Shown here in pieces: positions 36,767 through 45,748 of a DNA stretch of 64,000 nucleotides. The stretch is from contig NZ_KE387212.1 of NCBI RefSeq assembly GCF_000430725.1, positions 120,407-184,406 of the forward strand, given 5' to 3'. The notes beneath the pieces were generated by a model. That model did no database searches, was not told the DNA's origin, and worked only from the letters and a program-made list of their open reading frames with translations. A program made the position numbers and the translations under genes. How positions within the stretch are numbered: the first letter of the stretch is position 1; each line of letters opens with the position of its first letter. The stretch is from Azohydromonas australica DSM 1124. GTDB lineage: Bacteria > Pseudomonadota > Gammaproteobacteria > Burkholderiales > Burkholderiaceae_C.

Positions 36767-37912
36767 ATGAAACGCACATTGACAGTCCTGGGCATGCTCA
36801 CCGCAGGTGCGGCAGCGCTGTACCTGACCGATCCCCAACATGGCCGCCGCCGCAGGATGGCGTTGCAACACCAGGTCGCCGACGCGTCCCGGGAGGCCGG
36901 GGAGACCATGGAAGGTGCAGGCAGCCAGGCCCTGGACCGCCTGCAAGACCTTGGCGACAAGAGCCGGCAGTCGGGCCATCGAGCCGCAGACCGGCTGCAG
37001 GCCTGGGCCGATGAAGGCCGGCATGCCGGGCGCAGGACCTGGTACCGGGCCAAGGCCCTGGCCCGCGAAGGCCGGGACAGACTTTCAGCGGCGCATGACA
37101 CCGAGCCGCCGGAGCCTCGCCGCTCCGGCATGAGCCGCCCGCTGCTGACGGCCGTGGGCGGCATTGCCGTCGGGGCGGCTGCGCTGCTGCTGCTCGATCC
37201 GCAGCAGCGCAGCCGGCGCTGGGCACAGCTGCGTGACCAAGCCCTGCGGCTGGGCCGCAGCGGCGCTGGCCTCGTCGGCGTGGATCCGGACGACCTGGGC
37301 GAGCGCGCCCGGGGGCTGGTCTCGCGCGCGGCCGGTCTGCTGCAGCGCAGTCCGCCGGACGACGCCGTGCTCGTGCAGCGCGTGCGTGCCGCGCTGGAGC
37401 GCTCGCTGTCGCATCCGGATGCGATCCGCATCACGGCGGACTCGGGCTGCGTCAGCGTTGGCGGCGCAGTGCTGGCGGAGGAACTGGCTCGGCTGTTCGA
37501 GTCCGCGGCTTCTGTGCGTGGCGTGCGCAGGGTCCAGGAGGCAGGACTGGAGGTGCATGCCTCGCCCGACGAGGTGCCAGAACTCCAGGGCGGCTCATCC
37601 CGCGACACCGATGCCGTCTCGCTGCAGGTGTACGACACCGACGGCTCGCGGCTGGCGGCCCTGGCCGGCGGTGCGGCGCTGGTGCTCTACGGGGCCTCGC
37701 GGCGTGGCCTTCCCGGCCTGGTCGCAGCCACCGCGGGCCTCGGCCTGGCGCTGCGGGCCGCACGCAACGAGGGCCTGCGCGAGCAGACCGCTCGGCTGGT
37801 GCCCAAGATGAATGCCCTGGTCCAGCGCGTCCGCTCGTCGCGGGAGAGCGAGCCGGCCGAGTTGCAGCCGCTGGGCTTGCCGGCGCCGGGCGGTGGTGCA
37901 GCGCTGCACTGA
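36767..37912 (+). CDS. BON-domain envelope protein with duplicated N-terminal membrane motif
   Basis: A 381-residue protein. Residues 7-30 and about 124-150 are two copies of a hydrophobic helix followed by DPQ and a run of arginines (GAAALYLTDPQHGRRRR; GAAALLLLDPQQRSRRW), an internal duplication. Residues about 195-265 form a BON domain (VQRVRAALERSLSHPDAI...; GVRRVQEAGLEVHA), a lipid-binding module. A third hydrophobic region lies at about 300-335, followed by a helical tail. A GAGG site precedes the ATG. The likely place is the inner membrane or periplasm in envelope-stress protection, by analogy with other BON proteins; the architecture itself is unusual. Confidence 0.75.
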   Translation: MKRTLTVLGMLTAGAAALYLTDPQHGRRRRMALQHQVADASREAGETMEGAGSQALDRLQDLGDKSRQSGHRAADRLQAWADEGRHAGRRTWYRAKALAREGRDRLSAAHDTEPPEPRRSGMSRPLLTAVGGIAVGAAALLLLDPQQRSRRWAQLRDQALRLGRSGAGLVGVDPDDLGERARGLVSRAAGLLQRSPPDDAVLVQRVRAALERSLSHPDAIRITADSGCVSVGGAVLAEELARLFESAASVRGVRRVQEAGLEVHASPDEVPELQGGSSRDTDAVSLQVYDTDGSRLAALAGGAALVLYGASRRGLPGLVAATAGLGLALRAARNEGLREQTARLVPKMNALVQRVRSSRESEPAELQPLGLPAPGGGAALH

Positions 37913-37933
37913 CGGTACACGGGCGCCGCGGCG

Positions 37934-37966
37934 GGCCGGCTGCCTGGGCAGCCGGCCTTCTTCATT
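37934..37966 (+). terminator. Rho-independent terminator after the BON-domain gene
   Basis: GGCCGGCTGCC and GGCAGCCGGCC form an 11-base-pair stem 21 bases after the stop codon, followed by TTCTTCATT. Confidence 0.75.
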
Positions 37967-38072
37967 AAGATGCCCGAGCGAATACCTGTTTGCGCTTTCC
38001 GTGCCGTGATCCCGAGCCCGTCACGGCAGCCGTTTCTGGAACCGGGCTCCCAGAACACAGTCAGGCACATCT

Positions 38073-38606
38073 GTGAGTACTGCCTACACGCTTTTCAGTC
38101 AGGTGTTCAGCCTGCACTCGGTCTTCTCCGACGCCATGCTCAACGGGGTCAGCTCGACGGCCATGCAGGAGCTGGAGTTCTGTGCAACGGCCTCCGCCTT
38201 CGGGCTCCTCATTGCCGTTGCAGCCGCCCTGCTGCTGCTGGTGCCGGCGATCGCCGGAGCCGTCATGCATGAAGGCGAGCTGGCCGGCATTGCCGGCCTG
38301 GGATTCGCCAGCATCTTCGTGCTCGGCCGCCAGTCCCGCCGCTGCGCAGGCTGGCGTGCGCTGATCCACGCTTGCCAGCCGCTGTCGCGGGACCTCGACG
38401 AGCTCACCACGTCCGTGGCGGCGCAAGCAGAGGTGCAGGAACTTTCGTTCCTGTCCCCCGGCGCGCGCGACTACCTGGAGCGGGTGCGCACCCAACGCGC
38501 CCTGCGCTGGGGCGACCTGTGGGTGGCCCGTGACCTGGCCTGGCAGCCCGCCGACGCGCGCAAGAATGGCGAGACGGGGCTTTCGCTGCGGCATGCGATC
38601 GCCTGA
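38073..38606 (+). CDS. Hypothetical membrane protein
   Basis: A 177-residue frame starting with GTG. Residues about 38-65 and 70-88 are hydrophobic (FGLLIAVAAALLLLVPAIAGAVM; LAGIAGLGFASIFVLG), and the C-terminal half is soluble and charged (SRDLDELTTSVAAQAEVQELSFLSPGARDYLERVRTQ). No family is recognised. Codon use is coding-like and a terminator separates it from the BON gene. The ribosome binding site is weak, so the exact start is uncertain. It ends 73 bases before the next LysR gene. Confidence 0.55.
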   Translation: MSTAYTLFSQVFSLHSVFSDAMLNGVSSTAMQELEFCATASAFGLLIAVAAALLLLVPAIAGAVMHEGELAGIAGLGFASIFVLGRQSRRCAGWRALIHACQPLSRDLDELTTSVAAQAEVQELSFLSPGARDYLERVRTQRALRWGDLWVARDLAWQPADARKNGETGLSLRHAIA

Positions 38607-38679
38607 GCGTTCTCGCTGAATTTGTAGCCGGATAGTGTCCGTGCCGTGAGCGCCATGCCCGGCCCGGCAGGGAGGGCCC

Positions 38680-39636
38680 ATGGACCGCTTTCTGTGCATC
38701 GAAGCCTTCGTGCGCGTTGCCGAGACGCAGAGCTTCGCCGAGGCGGCACGGCAGCTGCGGCTGTCCAAATCGGTCGTGACCACGCGGGTTCAGCAATTGG
38801 AAGAGATGCTGGGCGACGCGCTTTTCCATCGCACCACGCGCACGGTGCGCCTGTCCGAGATGGGAAAGGTCTTCTACCGCGACTGCAGCGAGCTGGTGGC
38901 GCGTACCAATGAGCTGGTGGACCAGATGCGCGAGGTGCGCGGCACGCCCGCCGGCACGCTGCGCGTGCACGCGCTCACCGGCTTCATGCTCGGCCACGCC
39001 GCCGGCCTGCTGCGCCAGTTCCAGCAGCGCTACCCGGAGATCGTGCTGGACCTCTTCGTCAGCGACGTCGTGATCGACCCGATCAAGCAGGGCTTTGACG
39101 TGGCGCTGCAGATCTTCCGGCCGGTGTCGGAGGAACTGGTCTCGCGGCGTGTCTTTCCCGTGCGGCGCCTGTTCTGCGCGTCGCCAGAGTACCTGGACCG
39201 GCATGGCATGCCACGGCTGCCGGCTGACCTCTTCGGTCACCGCTTGGCGCTGTACTCGGGCTATCCCTCGCGCGACCGCTGGACCTTCCACCGTGAAGGC
39301 GAGGAACCACTGACGCTGGAGCTCAAGCCCATGGTGATGAGCAACTCCGTGCACCTGCTGCGCGACTACGCCTGCGAGCACGCCGGCATCGCCTGCCTGC
39401 CGACGCTGGTGGCCTCGGACGCGATCTGCGACGGCCGGCTGCGCGTGGTGCTGCCGGAGTTCCAGCTTTCCTCGTTCTGGCTCTGCGCCGTGTACGCGCG
39501 CACGCAGCGCGGCACCTTCAAGCTGCGCCTGTTCATTGAAAGCCTCAGTGCCGCTTTCGGTGGCGAGCCGCCCTGGGACCAGGCGCTCATCGAGCGCGGC
39601 CTGCTGCCATCAGAGCTGCTGGAGGATCCGGGTTGA
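38680..39636 (+). CDS. LysR family transcriptional regulator
   Basis: A 318-residue LysR regulator of the CrgA/AphB-like group (DRFLCIEAFVRVAETQSFAEAARQLRLSKSVVTTRV in the helix-turn-helix; HRTTRTVRLSE wing). It is followed, in the same direction, by the aldehyde dehydrogenase, Bug receptor and maleylacetate reductase genes, which it probably regulates; the 152-base gap contains a TTG-N11-CAA box. The effector is unknown. Confidence 0.9.
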   Translation: MDRFLCIEAFVRVAETQSFAEAARQLRLSKSVVTTRVQQLEEMLGDALFHRTTRTVRLSEMGKVFYRDCSELVARTNELVDQMREVRGTPAGTLRVHALTGFMLGHAAGLLRQFQQRYPEIVLDLFVSDVVIDPIKQGFDVALQIFRPVSEELVSRRVFPVRRLFCASPEYLDRHGMPRLPADLFGHRLALYSGYPSRDRWTFHREGEEPLTLELKPMVMSNSVHLLRDYACEHAGIACLPTLVASDAICDGRLRVVLPEFQLSSFWLCAVYARTQRGTFKLRLFIESLSAAFGGEPPWDQALIERGLLPSELLEDPG

Positions 39637-39645
39637 CCCGGGGCA

Positions 39646-39662
39646 TTGTTCGGGTTTCGCAA
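39646..39662. promoter_or_regulatory. Possible LysR-type box upstream of the ALDH operon
   Basis: TTG-N11-CAA gives T-N11-A spacing with three-base palindromic arms, about 127-143 bases upstream of the aldehyde dehydrogenase start. The arms are short, so this is a weak call. Confidence 0.3.
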
Positions 39663-39788
39663 ATGATCTGCTCGTGTCCTGCCGGCTACCGGCGCGCAGG
39701 GGTGGTTCCTAGACTCTACGCACCGATCCACCCCCAGCCTCGAGCCGCTGAGCCGCCCCGCCGCGGCGGCCCTTCCAGGAGTTCTCAC

Positions 39789-41300
39789 ATGCATCTCGCG
39801 GACCTTCAGGCCGCGGTGGGCTTGCGCACGCCCATACGCCACCAGCTCTTCATCGACGGCCAGTTCGTGGACGCGGCCTCCGGCCAGACGCTGCCCACGC
39901 TGAACCCGCACGACAACAGCGTCATTGCCCAGGTCGCCATGGCCGGACGCGACGACGTGGACCGCGCCGTGGCCGCAGCGCAGCGCGCCTTCCCGGCCTG
40001 GAGCCGCCGGGCTGCGGCCGATCGCGGGCGCATCCTGCTGCGTCTGGCCGAGCTGATCGAGATGCACGCCGACGAGCTGGCGACGCTGGAGTCGCTGGAC
40101 ACCGGCCACCCGCTGCGCGACTCCAGGCACCTCGACGTGCCGCGCACCGCGGCCTGCTTCCGCTACTTCGGCGGCATGGCGGACAAGTTCCAGGGCGAGA
40201 CCATTCCGGTGGAAGCCGGATTCCTGAACTACACGCTGCGCGAGCCGCTGGGCGTGGTGGGGCAGGTGGTGCCGTGGAACTTCCCGCTGATGTTCACGGC
40301 CTGGAAGATGGCGCCGGCGCTGGCCGCGGGCAACTGCGTGGTGCTCAAGCCCGCGGAGATCACGCCGCTGTCGGCGCTGCGCATCGCCGAGCTGATGGCC
40401 GAGGCGGGCATGCCCGACGGGGTGGTGAACGTGCTGCCGGGGCTGGGCGGCGTGGCGGGGCAGTACATCGCCGAACACCCGGCCATCGCCAAGGTGGCGT
40501 TCACCGGCAGCACGGCCATCGGGCGGCGCATCGTGCAGGCCTCGGCGGGCAACCTCAAGAAGGTGCAGCTCGAGCTCGGCGGCAAGGGCGCCAACATCGT
40601 CTTCGAGGACGCCGACCTGGATGCGGCCGTCAACGGCAGCGCCTGGGCCATCTTCCACAACCAGGGCCAGGCCTGCATCGCCGGCTCGCGGCTGATGCTG
40701 CACGAGCGCATCGCCGACGCGTTCCTGGACCGCTTCATCCCCCTGGCGCGGTCGGTGCGCCTGGGCAACCCGCTGGACGCGTCCACCGAGATGGGCCCGC
40801 TCACCAGCGCGCAGCACCGCGACCGCGTGCTGGGCTACGTCGAGGAGGCGCGCGCGCAGGGCGGCGAGGTGCTCAGCGGCGGCCGGCCGCCGGTTGATGC
40901 GGCGCTGTCCGCGGGCTGCTACATCGAGCCCACCATCGTGCATGCGCGCAGCGAGCGCGACCGCATCGCGCAGGAGGAGGTGTTCGGCCCGTTCGTGACC
41001 GTGCTCACCTTCAGGGACGACGATCAGGCGCTGGCCATGGCCAACGCCACCGAGTACGGGCTGGGCAGCGGGCTGTGGACCGCCAGGCTGCAGCGCGCGC
41101 ACCGCTTCGCGCGCGAGCTGCACGCGGGCATGGTCTGGATCAACAGCTACAAGCGCGTGAACCCGGGCTCGCCCTTCGGCGGCACCGGCGCCAGCGGCTA
41201 CGGCCGCGAGATGGGCTTCGAGGCCATGCGCGAGTACACGCAGGTCAAGAGCGTGTGGGTCAACGTCGATGCGCAGGTCCCGCCGTGGTATGCGCGCTGA
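39789..41300 (+). CDS. NAD(P)-dependent aldehyde dehydrogenase
   Basis: A 503-residue aldehyde dehydrogenase resembling betaine-aldehyde, phenylacetaldehyde or hydroxymuconic-semialdehyde enzymes. Cofactor-site segments are VVPWNFPLMFTAWKMAPALAAGN and VLKPAEITPLSAL; catalytic residues are Glu262 (LELGGKGA) and Cys296 (NQGQACIAG). The ATG at 39789 follows AGGAG. It is the first gene of an operon with a Bug receptor (25 bases later) and maleylacetate reductase, suggesting oxidation of an aldehyde in a ring-cleavage or hydroxyquinol-type pathway. The substrate is not determined. Confidence 0.92.
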   Translation: MHLADLQAAVGLRTPIRHQLFIDGQFVDAASGQTLPTLNPHDNSVIAQVAMAGRDDVDRAVAAAQRAFPAWSRRAAADRGRILLRLAELIEMHADELATLESLDTGHPLRDSRHLDVPRTAACFRYFGGMADKFQGETIPVEAGFLNYTLREPLGVVGQVVPWNFPLMFTAWKMAPALAAGNCVVLKPAEITPLSALRIAELMAEAGMPDGVVNVLPGLGGVAGQYIAEHPAIAKVAFTGSTAIGRRIVQASAGNLKKVQLELGGKGANIVFEDADLDAAVNGSAWAIFHNQGQACIAGSRLMLHERIADAFLDRFIPLARSVRLGNPLDASTEMGPLTSAQHRDRVLGYVEEARAQGGEVLSGGRPPVDAALSAGCYIEPTIVHARSERDRIAQEEVFGPFVTVLTFRDDDQALAMANATEYGLGSGLWTARLQRAHRFARELHAGMVWINSYKRVNPGSPFGGTGASGYGREMGFEAMREYTQVKSVWVNVDAQVPPWYAR

Positions 41301-41325
41301 ACCGTTGTCAAAGCAGGAGCAAGCC

Positions 41326-42291
41326 ATGAAGACCATTTCCTCCTTCGTCGTCGCGGGCGCCCTGGCCTTGGCCGGGGCCGCGGCATCGGCGCAAGCCTGG
41401 CCGTCCAAGCCGGTGCGCATCGTCGTGCCGTTCCCGCCGGGCGGCATCGTGGACACGGTGGCCCGGCAGCTGCAGCCCGGGCTGCAGCAGGCGCTGGGAC
41501 AGGTGGTGCTCATCGACAACAAGGCCGGCGCCGGCGGCTCGGTGGGCGCGGCGGAAGTGGCCCGCGCGCCGAACGACGGCCACACGCTGCTGATGGTGTT
41601 CGACTCCTACGTGACCTATCCGCTGGTGTATCCGAAGGTGGGCGAGAACATCCTGCGCAGCCTGGCGCCCGTCACCCAGATCGTCAGCAACCCGCTGGTG
41701 CTGGTGGTGAGCCCGAAAGTGCAGGCGGCCGACCTGAAGTCGCTGGTGGCGCTGGCGCGCAGCCAACCGGACAAGCTCAACTACGCCACCACCGGCGCGG
41801 GCAGCAGCAACCACCTGACGGCCGAGTACTTCAAGAGCGTCTCAGGCACGCGCATCACGCACGTTCCCTACCGCGGCGGCGGCCCGGCGCAGCAAGACCT
41901 GCTGGGCGGACAGGTGGACATGATGTTCCTGTCGGCGGTGCTGGCGCAGCCGCACGTCAAGGGCGGCAAGCTGCGCGCGCTGGCGCAGACCGGCGCCACC
42001 CGCTCCGCGGCCTACGCCGACGTGCCTACCGTCGCCGAGTCGGGCTACCCGGGGTTCCAGGTGGAGTCGTGGGTGGGGATGCTGGCCCCCACCGGCACGC
42101 CGGCTCCCGTCATCACGCGGCTGCAGGCGGAGATCGCCAAAATCGTTGCGGCGCCAGCCTTCAGGGCGCGCCTGGAGGAACAGGGGCTCAAGGGCATCGC
42201 CAGCACGCCCGAGCAGTTCGCCCAGACCCTGTCCTCGGAGCGCCAGCGCTGGACGCGCCTGGTGGCTGACCGCAACCTGCCGCTCGAATGA
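41326..42291 (+). CDS. Bug family (TctC-like) periplasmic solute receptor
   Basis: A 321-residue exported receptor with signal MKTISSFVVAGALALAGAAASAQA, mature start WPSKPVRIVVPFPPGGIVD and the loop THVPYRGGGPAQ. The start follows GCAGGAGC by six bases. It sits between aldehyde dehydrogenase and maleylacetate reductase (10 bases before the latter), so its ligand is probably the aromatic or carboxylic substrate of that operon. No dedicated membrane component is present. Confidence 0.92.
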   Translation: MKTISSFVVAGALALAGAAASAQAWPSKPVRIVVPFPPGGIVDTVARQLQPGLQQALGQVVLIDNKAGAGGSVGAAEVARAPNDGHTLLMVFDSYVTYPLVYPKVGENILRSLAPVTQIVSNPLVLVVSPKVQAADLKSLVALARSQPDKLNYATTGAGSSNHLTAEYFKSVSGTRITHVPYRGGGPAQQDLLGGQVDMMFLSAVLAQPHVKGGKLRALAQTGATRSAAYADVPTVAESGYPGFQVESWVGMLAPTGTPAPVITRLQAEIAKIVAAPAFRARLEEQGLKGIASTPEQFAQTLSSERQRWTRLVADRNLPLE

Positions 42292-42301
42292 GGCTTTACC
42301 C

Positions 42302-43363
42302 ATGAACGTTTTCACCTTCGATGCCCACCTGCCGCGCGTCCTGTTCGGCCCCGGCGTGCTGGCGCAACTGCCTGCCGAGATCGAGCGCCTGGGCGCGCGC
42401 AAGGCGCTGGTGCTGTCCACGCCCGAGCAGGCGCAAGAGGCACGGCGCGTGGCGGAGATGCTGGGCGAGCGTGGCGCGGGCGTGTTCCCGCGGGCCGTGA
42501 TGCACGTGCCGGTGGAGGTGGCGCGCGAGGCTGCCGCGGAGGCGCGGCGCCTGGGCGCAGACTGCGCCGTCGCCATCGGCGGCGGCTCCACCACCGGCCT
42601 GGGCAAAGCCATCGCGTTGGACAGCGGGCTGCCCATCGTTGCCATTCCAACCACCTACGCCGGCAGTGAGATGACGCCGATCTACGGCCTCACCGAGGCG
42701 GGCCTGAAGAAGACCGGGCGCGACCCCCGGGTGCTGCCGCGCACCGTGCTGTACGACCCGCAGCTGTCCATGACGCTGCCCGTGGGCCTGAGCATCACCA
42801 GCGGCCTCAACGCCATCGCGCACGCAGCCGAAGGGCTGTACGCGCACGACGGCAACCCGATCGTGGCAATGATGGCCGAGGAGGGCATTGGCGCCCTGGC
42901 GCGGGCGCTGCCCGCGCTGCATGCCGACGGCCACGACGAGGCCGCGCGCAGCGACGCGCTCTACGGTGCCTGGCTGTGCGGCGCCGTCCTGGGCCACGTG
43001 GCGATGGGGCTGCACCACAAGCTCTGCCACACGCTGGGCGGCAGCTTCAACCTGCCGCACGCCGAGGTGCACACCGTCGTGCTGCCGCACGCGCTGGCCT
43101 ACAACGCCCCCATGGCGCCGCAGGCCATGGCGCGCATTGCGCGGGCGCTGGGCGTGGACGATGCGCCGCTGGGGCTGCAGCAACTGGCCAGGCAACTGGG
43201 CGCGCCCACGGCGCTCAGGGACATCGGCATGCCCGCCGATGGCCTGGACCGCGCCGCCGACCTGGCCGCCTCCGCGCCGTACCCGAATCCGCGTGCGCTG
43301 GAGCGGGCCGCCTTGCGCGCACTGCTGCAGCGCGCCTGGGAAGGTGCGCCGCCTGCCGCCTGA
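42302..43363 (+). CDS. Maleylacetate reductase (iron-containing alcohol dehydrogenase family)
   Basis: A 353-residue enzyme of the MacA/TfdF/ClcE group, which reduces maleylacetate to 3-oxoadipate with NAD(P)H. Visible hallmarks are RVLFGPG near the N-terminus, the nucleotide-binding AIGGGSTTGLGKAIAL, IPTTYAGSEMTPIYG, and the metal/active-site region HAAEGLYA with LHHKLCHTLGG. The length fits the family. Maleylacetate normally arises from hydroxyquinol or chlorocatechol cleavage, but no such dioxygenase is in this operon. It may serve a ring-cleavage gene elsewhere. Confidence 0.87.
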   Translation: MNVFTFDAHLPRVLFGPGVLAQLPAEIERLGARKALVLSTPEQAQEARRVAEMLGERGAGVFPRAVMHVPVEVAREAAAEARRLGADCAVAIGGGSTTGLGKAIALDSGLPIVAIPTTYAGSEMTPIYGLTEAGLKKTGRDPRVLPRTVLYDPQLSMTLPVGLSITSGLNAIAHAAEGLYAHDGNPIVAMMAEEGIGALARALPALHADGHDEAARSDALYGAWLCGAVLGHVAMGLHHKLCHTLGGSFNLPHAEVHTVVLPHALAYNAPMAPQAMARIARALGVDDAPLGLQQLARQLGAPTALRDIGMPADGLDRAADLAASAPYPNPRALERAALRALLQRAWEGAPPAA

Positions 43364-43522
43364 CATGCTTGAAACAAGGCGTGACTCCTGTTGAGCGGGC
43401 AACGGGCGTCACGGGAACGTCATTCGCGCTTCCTATGGTGGCCGCGGTGCAGGGGATGCGGGCGCGGCGAGCCGCGCGGCAGCCGCCTGCCGCAGACGAT
43501 GCCACCCTATGGAGTTTGTTGA

Positions 43523-44896
43523 ATGACCTCGTCCCGCCGCAGTTTCATGCGCATGCTGGGTGCCGGCACCCTGACCGCGCCGCTGGCCACCCTCTACAGC
43601 CGCACGGCGCAAGGCGCACCCGCCTTCGGCCCCGGTTTCGGACCGCTGCAACCCAGGCTGCCGCTCAACACCGAGGACGTGGTCCTGCCCGGTGCCTTCG
43701 ACTACCGCGGCCAGCCGCTGATTTCCCTGCCGGAAGGCTTCCGCTACTGGGCCGTCTCCATCACCGGCCAGACCATGAGCGACGGCACGCTGGTGCCGGG
43801 CGACCATGACGGCATGGCCTGCTTCCGCGGGCACGACGGCACGACGATCCTCGTGCGCAACCACGAGCTCAGCAACCGCGAGTCCAAGTTCGGCAACCCT
43901 CGTGGCGTGGACGTGGCCGACGCGCTGAAGTTCGACCCCTGGGCCAACGGCGGCACGACCACGCTGGTGCTCGACCCCGAGGGCCGGCTGCTGCGCCACT
44001 ACGCCTCGCTGGGCGGTACCAACAACAACTGCGCCGGCGGTCCCACGCCCTGGGGCACCTGGCTGAGCTGCGAGGAGACGACCAGCCTCGCCGCGCCCGG
44101 CACCTTCCAGCAACGCCACGGCTACGTCTTCGAGGTGCCGGCCGTGGCCTTCGGGCCGACGCGCGCTCAGCCCATCGTGGGCATGGGCCGCTTCAGCCAC
44201 GAAGCCACCGCCACCGACCCGCGCACCGGTGTCGTCTACGAGACCGAGGACACCGGCGACAGCCTGTTCTACCGCTACGTGCCAAAGGAACCGGGCCAGC
44301 TGCTGGCCGGCGGCACGCTGCAGGCGCTCAAGCTCAAGGAGTCCGCGGCCTCGGTGGACACCTCGACCGGCTTCCTGGGCCGGCTGAACCAGCCGATCCC
44401 GGTGGAATGGGTGACGATCGACAACCCCGACCCGGCGGACAACGTCTTCGCCAACAGCACGCGCGCCCAGGGCCAGGCCAAGGGCGCGGCGCGCTTTCGC
44501 CGCGGCGAGGGGGCGTGGTACGGCAACGGGCTGGTGTACTTCTGCTGCACCAGCGGCGGCAACCTCGGCGCCGGCCAGGTGTGGGCCTACGACCCGGTGG
44601 CCCAGACGCTGGCGCTGGTGGTGGAGTCCACCGACCGGGCGGTGCTGGAGGCGCCGGACAACATCACGCTGGGCCCGGACGGGCGGCTCTACATGTACGA
44701 GGACGGTGCCGGCGGCAACAACATCGTCGGAGTGAACTCGCAAGGGGAGCTGTTCCGCGTGGCGGAGAACCGCATCAACGACAGCGAGTTCTGCGGCGGC
44801 TGCTTCTCGCACAACGGCCGCTTCATGTTCGTCAACATCCAGTCGCCCGGCATCACGCTGGTGATCGAGGGTCCCTGGCGCAAGGGACAGCGCTGA
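43523..44896 (+). CDS. Tat-exported DUF839 / PhoX-like protein
   Basis: A 457-residue protein with a Tat signal (SSRRSFMRMLGAGTLTAPLATL). The body has the PhoX/DUF839 pattern: GFRYWAVSITGQ, GDHDGMACFRG, NHELSNRESKFG, GGTNNNCAGGPTPWGTWLSCEET, and a C-terminal YMYEDGAGGNNIVGV with EFCGGCFSHNGRFMFVNIQSPG. PhoX enzymes are calcium/iron-dependent alkaline phosphatases built on a beta-propeller; PWGTWLSCEE contains the Cys-Glu-Glu that coordinates metal in PhoX. It is a single gene, 159 bases after the previous operon. Whether it is a phosphatase is not certain. Confidence 0.82.
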   Translation: MTSSRRSFMRMLGAGTLTAPLATLYSRTAQGAPAFGPGFGPLQPRLPLNTEDVVLPGAFDYRGQPLISLPEGFRYWAVSITGQTMSDGTLVPGDHDGMACFRGHDGTTILVRNHELSNRESKFGNPRGVDVADALKFDPWANGGTTTLVLDPEGRLLRHYASLGGTNNNCAGGPTPWGTWLSCEETTSLAAPGTFQQRHGYVFEVPAVAFGPTRAQPIVGMGRFSHEATATDPRTGVVYETEDTGDSLFYRYVPKEPGQLLAGGTLQALKLKESAASVDTSTGFLGRLNQPIPVEWVTIDNPDPADNVFANSTRAQGQAKGAARFRRGEGAWYGNGLVYFCCTSGGNLGAGQVWAYDPVAQTLALVVESTDRAVLEAPDNITLGPDGRLYMYEDGAGGNNIVGVNSQGELFRVAENRINDSEFCGGCFSHNGRFMFVNIQSPGITLVIEGPWRKGQR

Positions 44897-44973
44897 GAGA
44901 AGCGCCCGCGGCGGGGCATCCGGGCTGCCGCCGCGGATGCCCCGTGGCAAGCTCCTGCAAAAACGGAGATGCC

Positions 44974-45687
44974 ATGCCCAAGGCCACCACCCCGACCAAG
45001 ACCCGTTCGCAAACGCGTGGCGAGATCAATCGCCAGTCGATCCTCAATGCGGCCTCGCTGCTGTTCATCGACAAGGGATTCGGCGGTACCAACATCAACG
45101 ACATCGCCGATGCGCTGGGCGCGACGCGCACAGCCGTCTATTACTACTTCCAGAGCAAGGAAGCGATCCTGGAAGCGCTCACCGAGGAGGTGACGGAACA
45201 GGCCGGCGAGCTCGCGCGCAGCGTCAGCGGCCACGACGAGCTGCCGGCCGAGCAGGCGTTGCGCCAACTGGTGATGCAGCACGCCACGCTGATCCTGACC
45301 CACCCGCTGCAGTTCCGGGTCGTGGAACGCAGCGAGAGCAGCCTGCCCGAGCCGCGGCGCGCCGCGGCGCGCGCGGCCCGCCACTCGGTGCTCGACCACT
45401 TCGTGCACGTCATCCAGCGCGGCATCGACGCGGGCGTCTTCGTCGCGCCCGATGCGCGCACGGCCGCCCTGGCCGTCATCGGCATGTGCAACTGGAGCGC
45501 CTGGTGGTTCGAACCGGAGGGCAATGCGGTCGAGCCCGTGGCGCAAGCGCTCACCGAGCTGGCGCTGCGCAGCGTGGTCCGCGACCAGCAGCGTCACCTG
45601 CGCCCGGCGTCGGCGGCGGAGTCGATCCGCCTGTTGCGCGAACACCTCGACCTGCTGGAGGCCCAGGTGCGCCAGTCGCCGCCCTGA
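44974..45687 (+). CDS. TetR family transcriptional regulator
   Basis: A 237-residue TetR-type regulator. Residues about 20-65 form the DNA-binding domain (ILNAASLLFIDKGFGGTNINDIADALGATRTAVYYYFQSKEAIL), a textbook TetR helix-turn-helix. The C-terminal part is a ligand domain of the TetR_C_17/KstR2-like type, with PLQFRVVERSE and WWFEPEGNAVEP. The ATG follows CGGAGATGCC. A 34-base palindromic operator begins 28 bases after its stop, immediately before the catabolic operon, so it probably represses that operon until an aromatic acid or acyl-CoA binds. Confidence 0.9.
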   Translation: MPKATTPTKTRSQTRGEINRQSILNAASLLFIDKGFGGTNINDIADALGATRTAVYYYFQSKEAILEALTEEVTEQAGELARSVSGHDELPAEQALRQLVMQHATLILTHPLQFRVVERSESSLPEPRRAAARAARHSVLDHFVHVIQRGIDAGVFVAPDARTAALAVIGMCNWSAWWFEPEGNAVEPVAQALTELALRSVVRDQQRHLRPASAAESIRLLREHLDLLEAQVRQSPP

Positions 45688-45714
45688 GCAGAAAGGTTCG
45701 GGAAAATCCTGATC

Positions 45715-45748
45715 TGACGCAAACGTCAAACATTTGACGTTGTCGTCA
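45715..45748. promoter_or_regulatory. TetR-type palindromic operator of the aromatic-acid operon
   Basis: A perfect core palindrome, AACGTCAAA-CA-TTTGACGTT (45722-45741), is flanked symmetrically by TGACG (45715-45719) and CGTCA (45744-45748). Both arm pairs share one centre. It overlaps a TTGACG -35 element (45735-45740) with TATCGT as -10 (45757-45762), so binding would block RNA polymerase. It sits between the TetR gene and the first catabolic gene. Confidence 0.7.

Noticed and set aside
39366..41585. Minus-strand open frame of 739 codons
   Set aside because: It is antisense to LysR, aldehyde dehydrogenase and Bug genes; composition is that of a GC-rich shadow.
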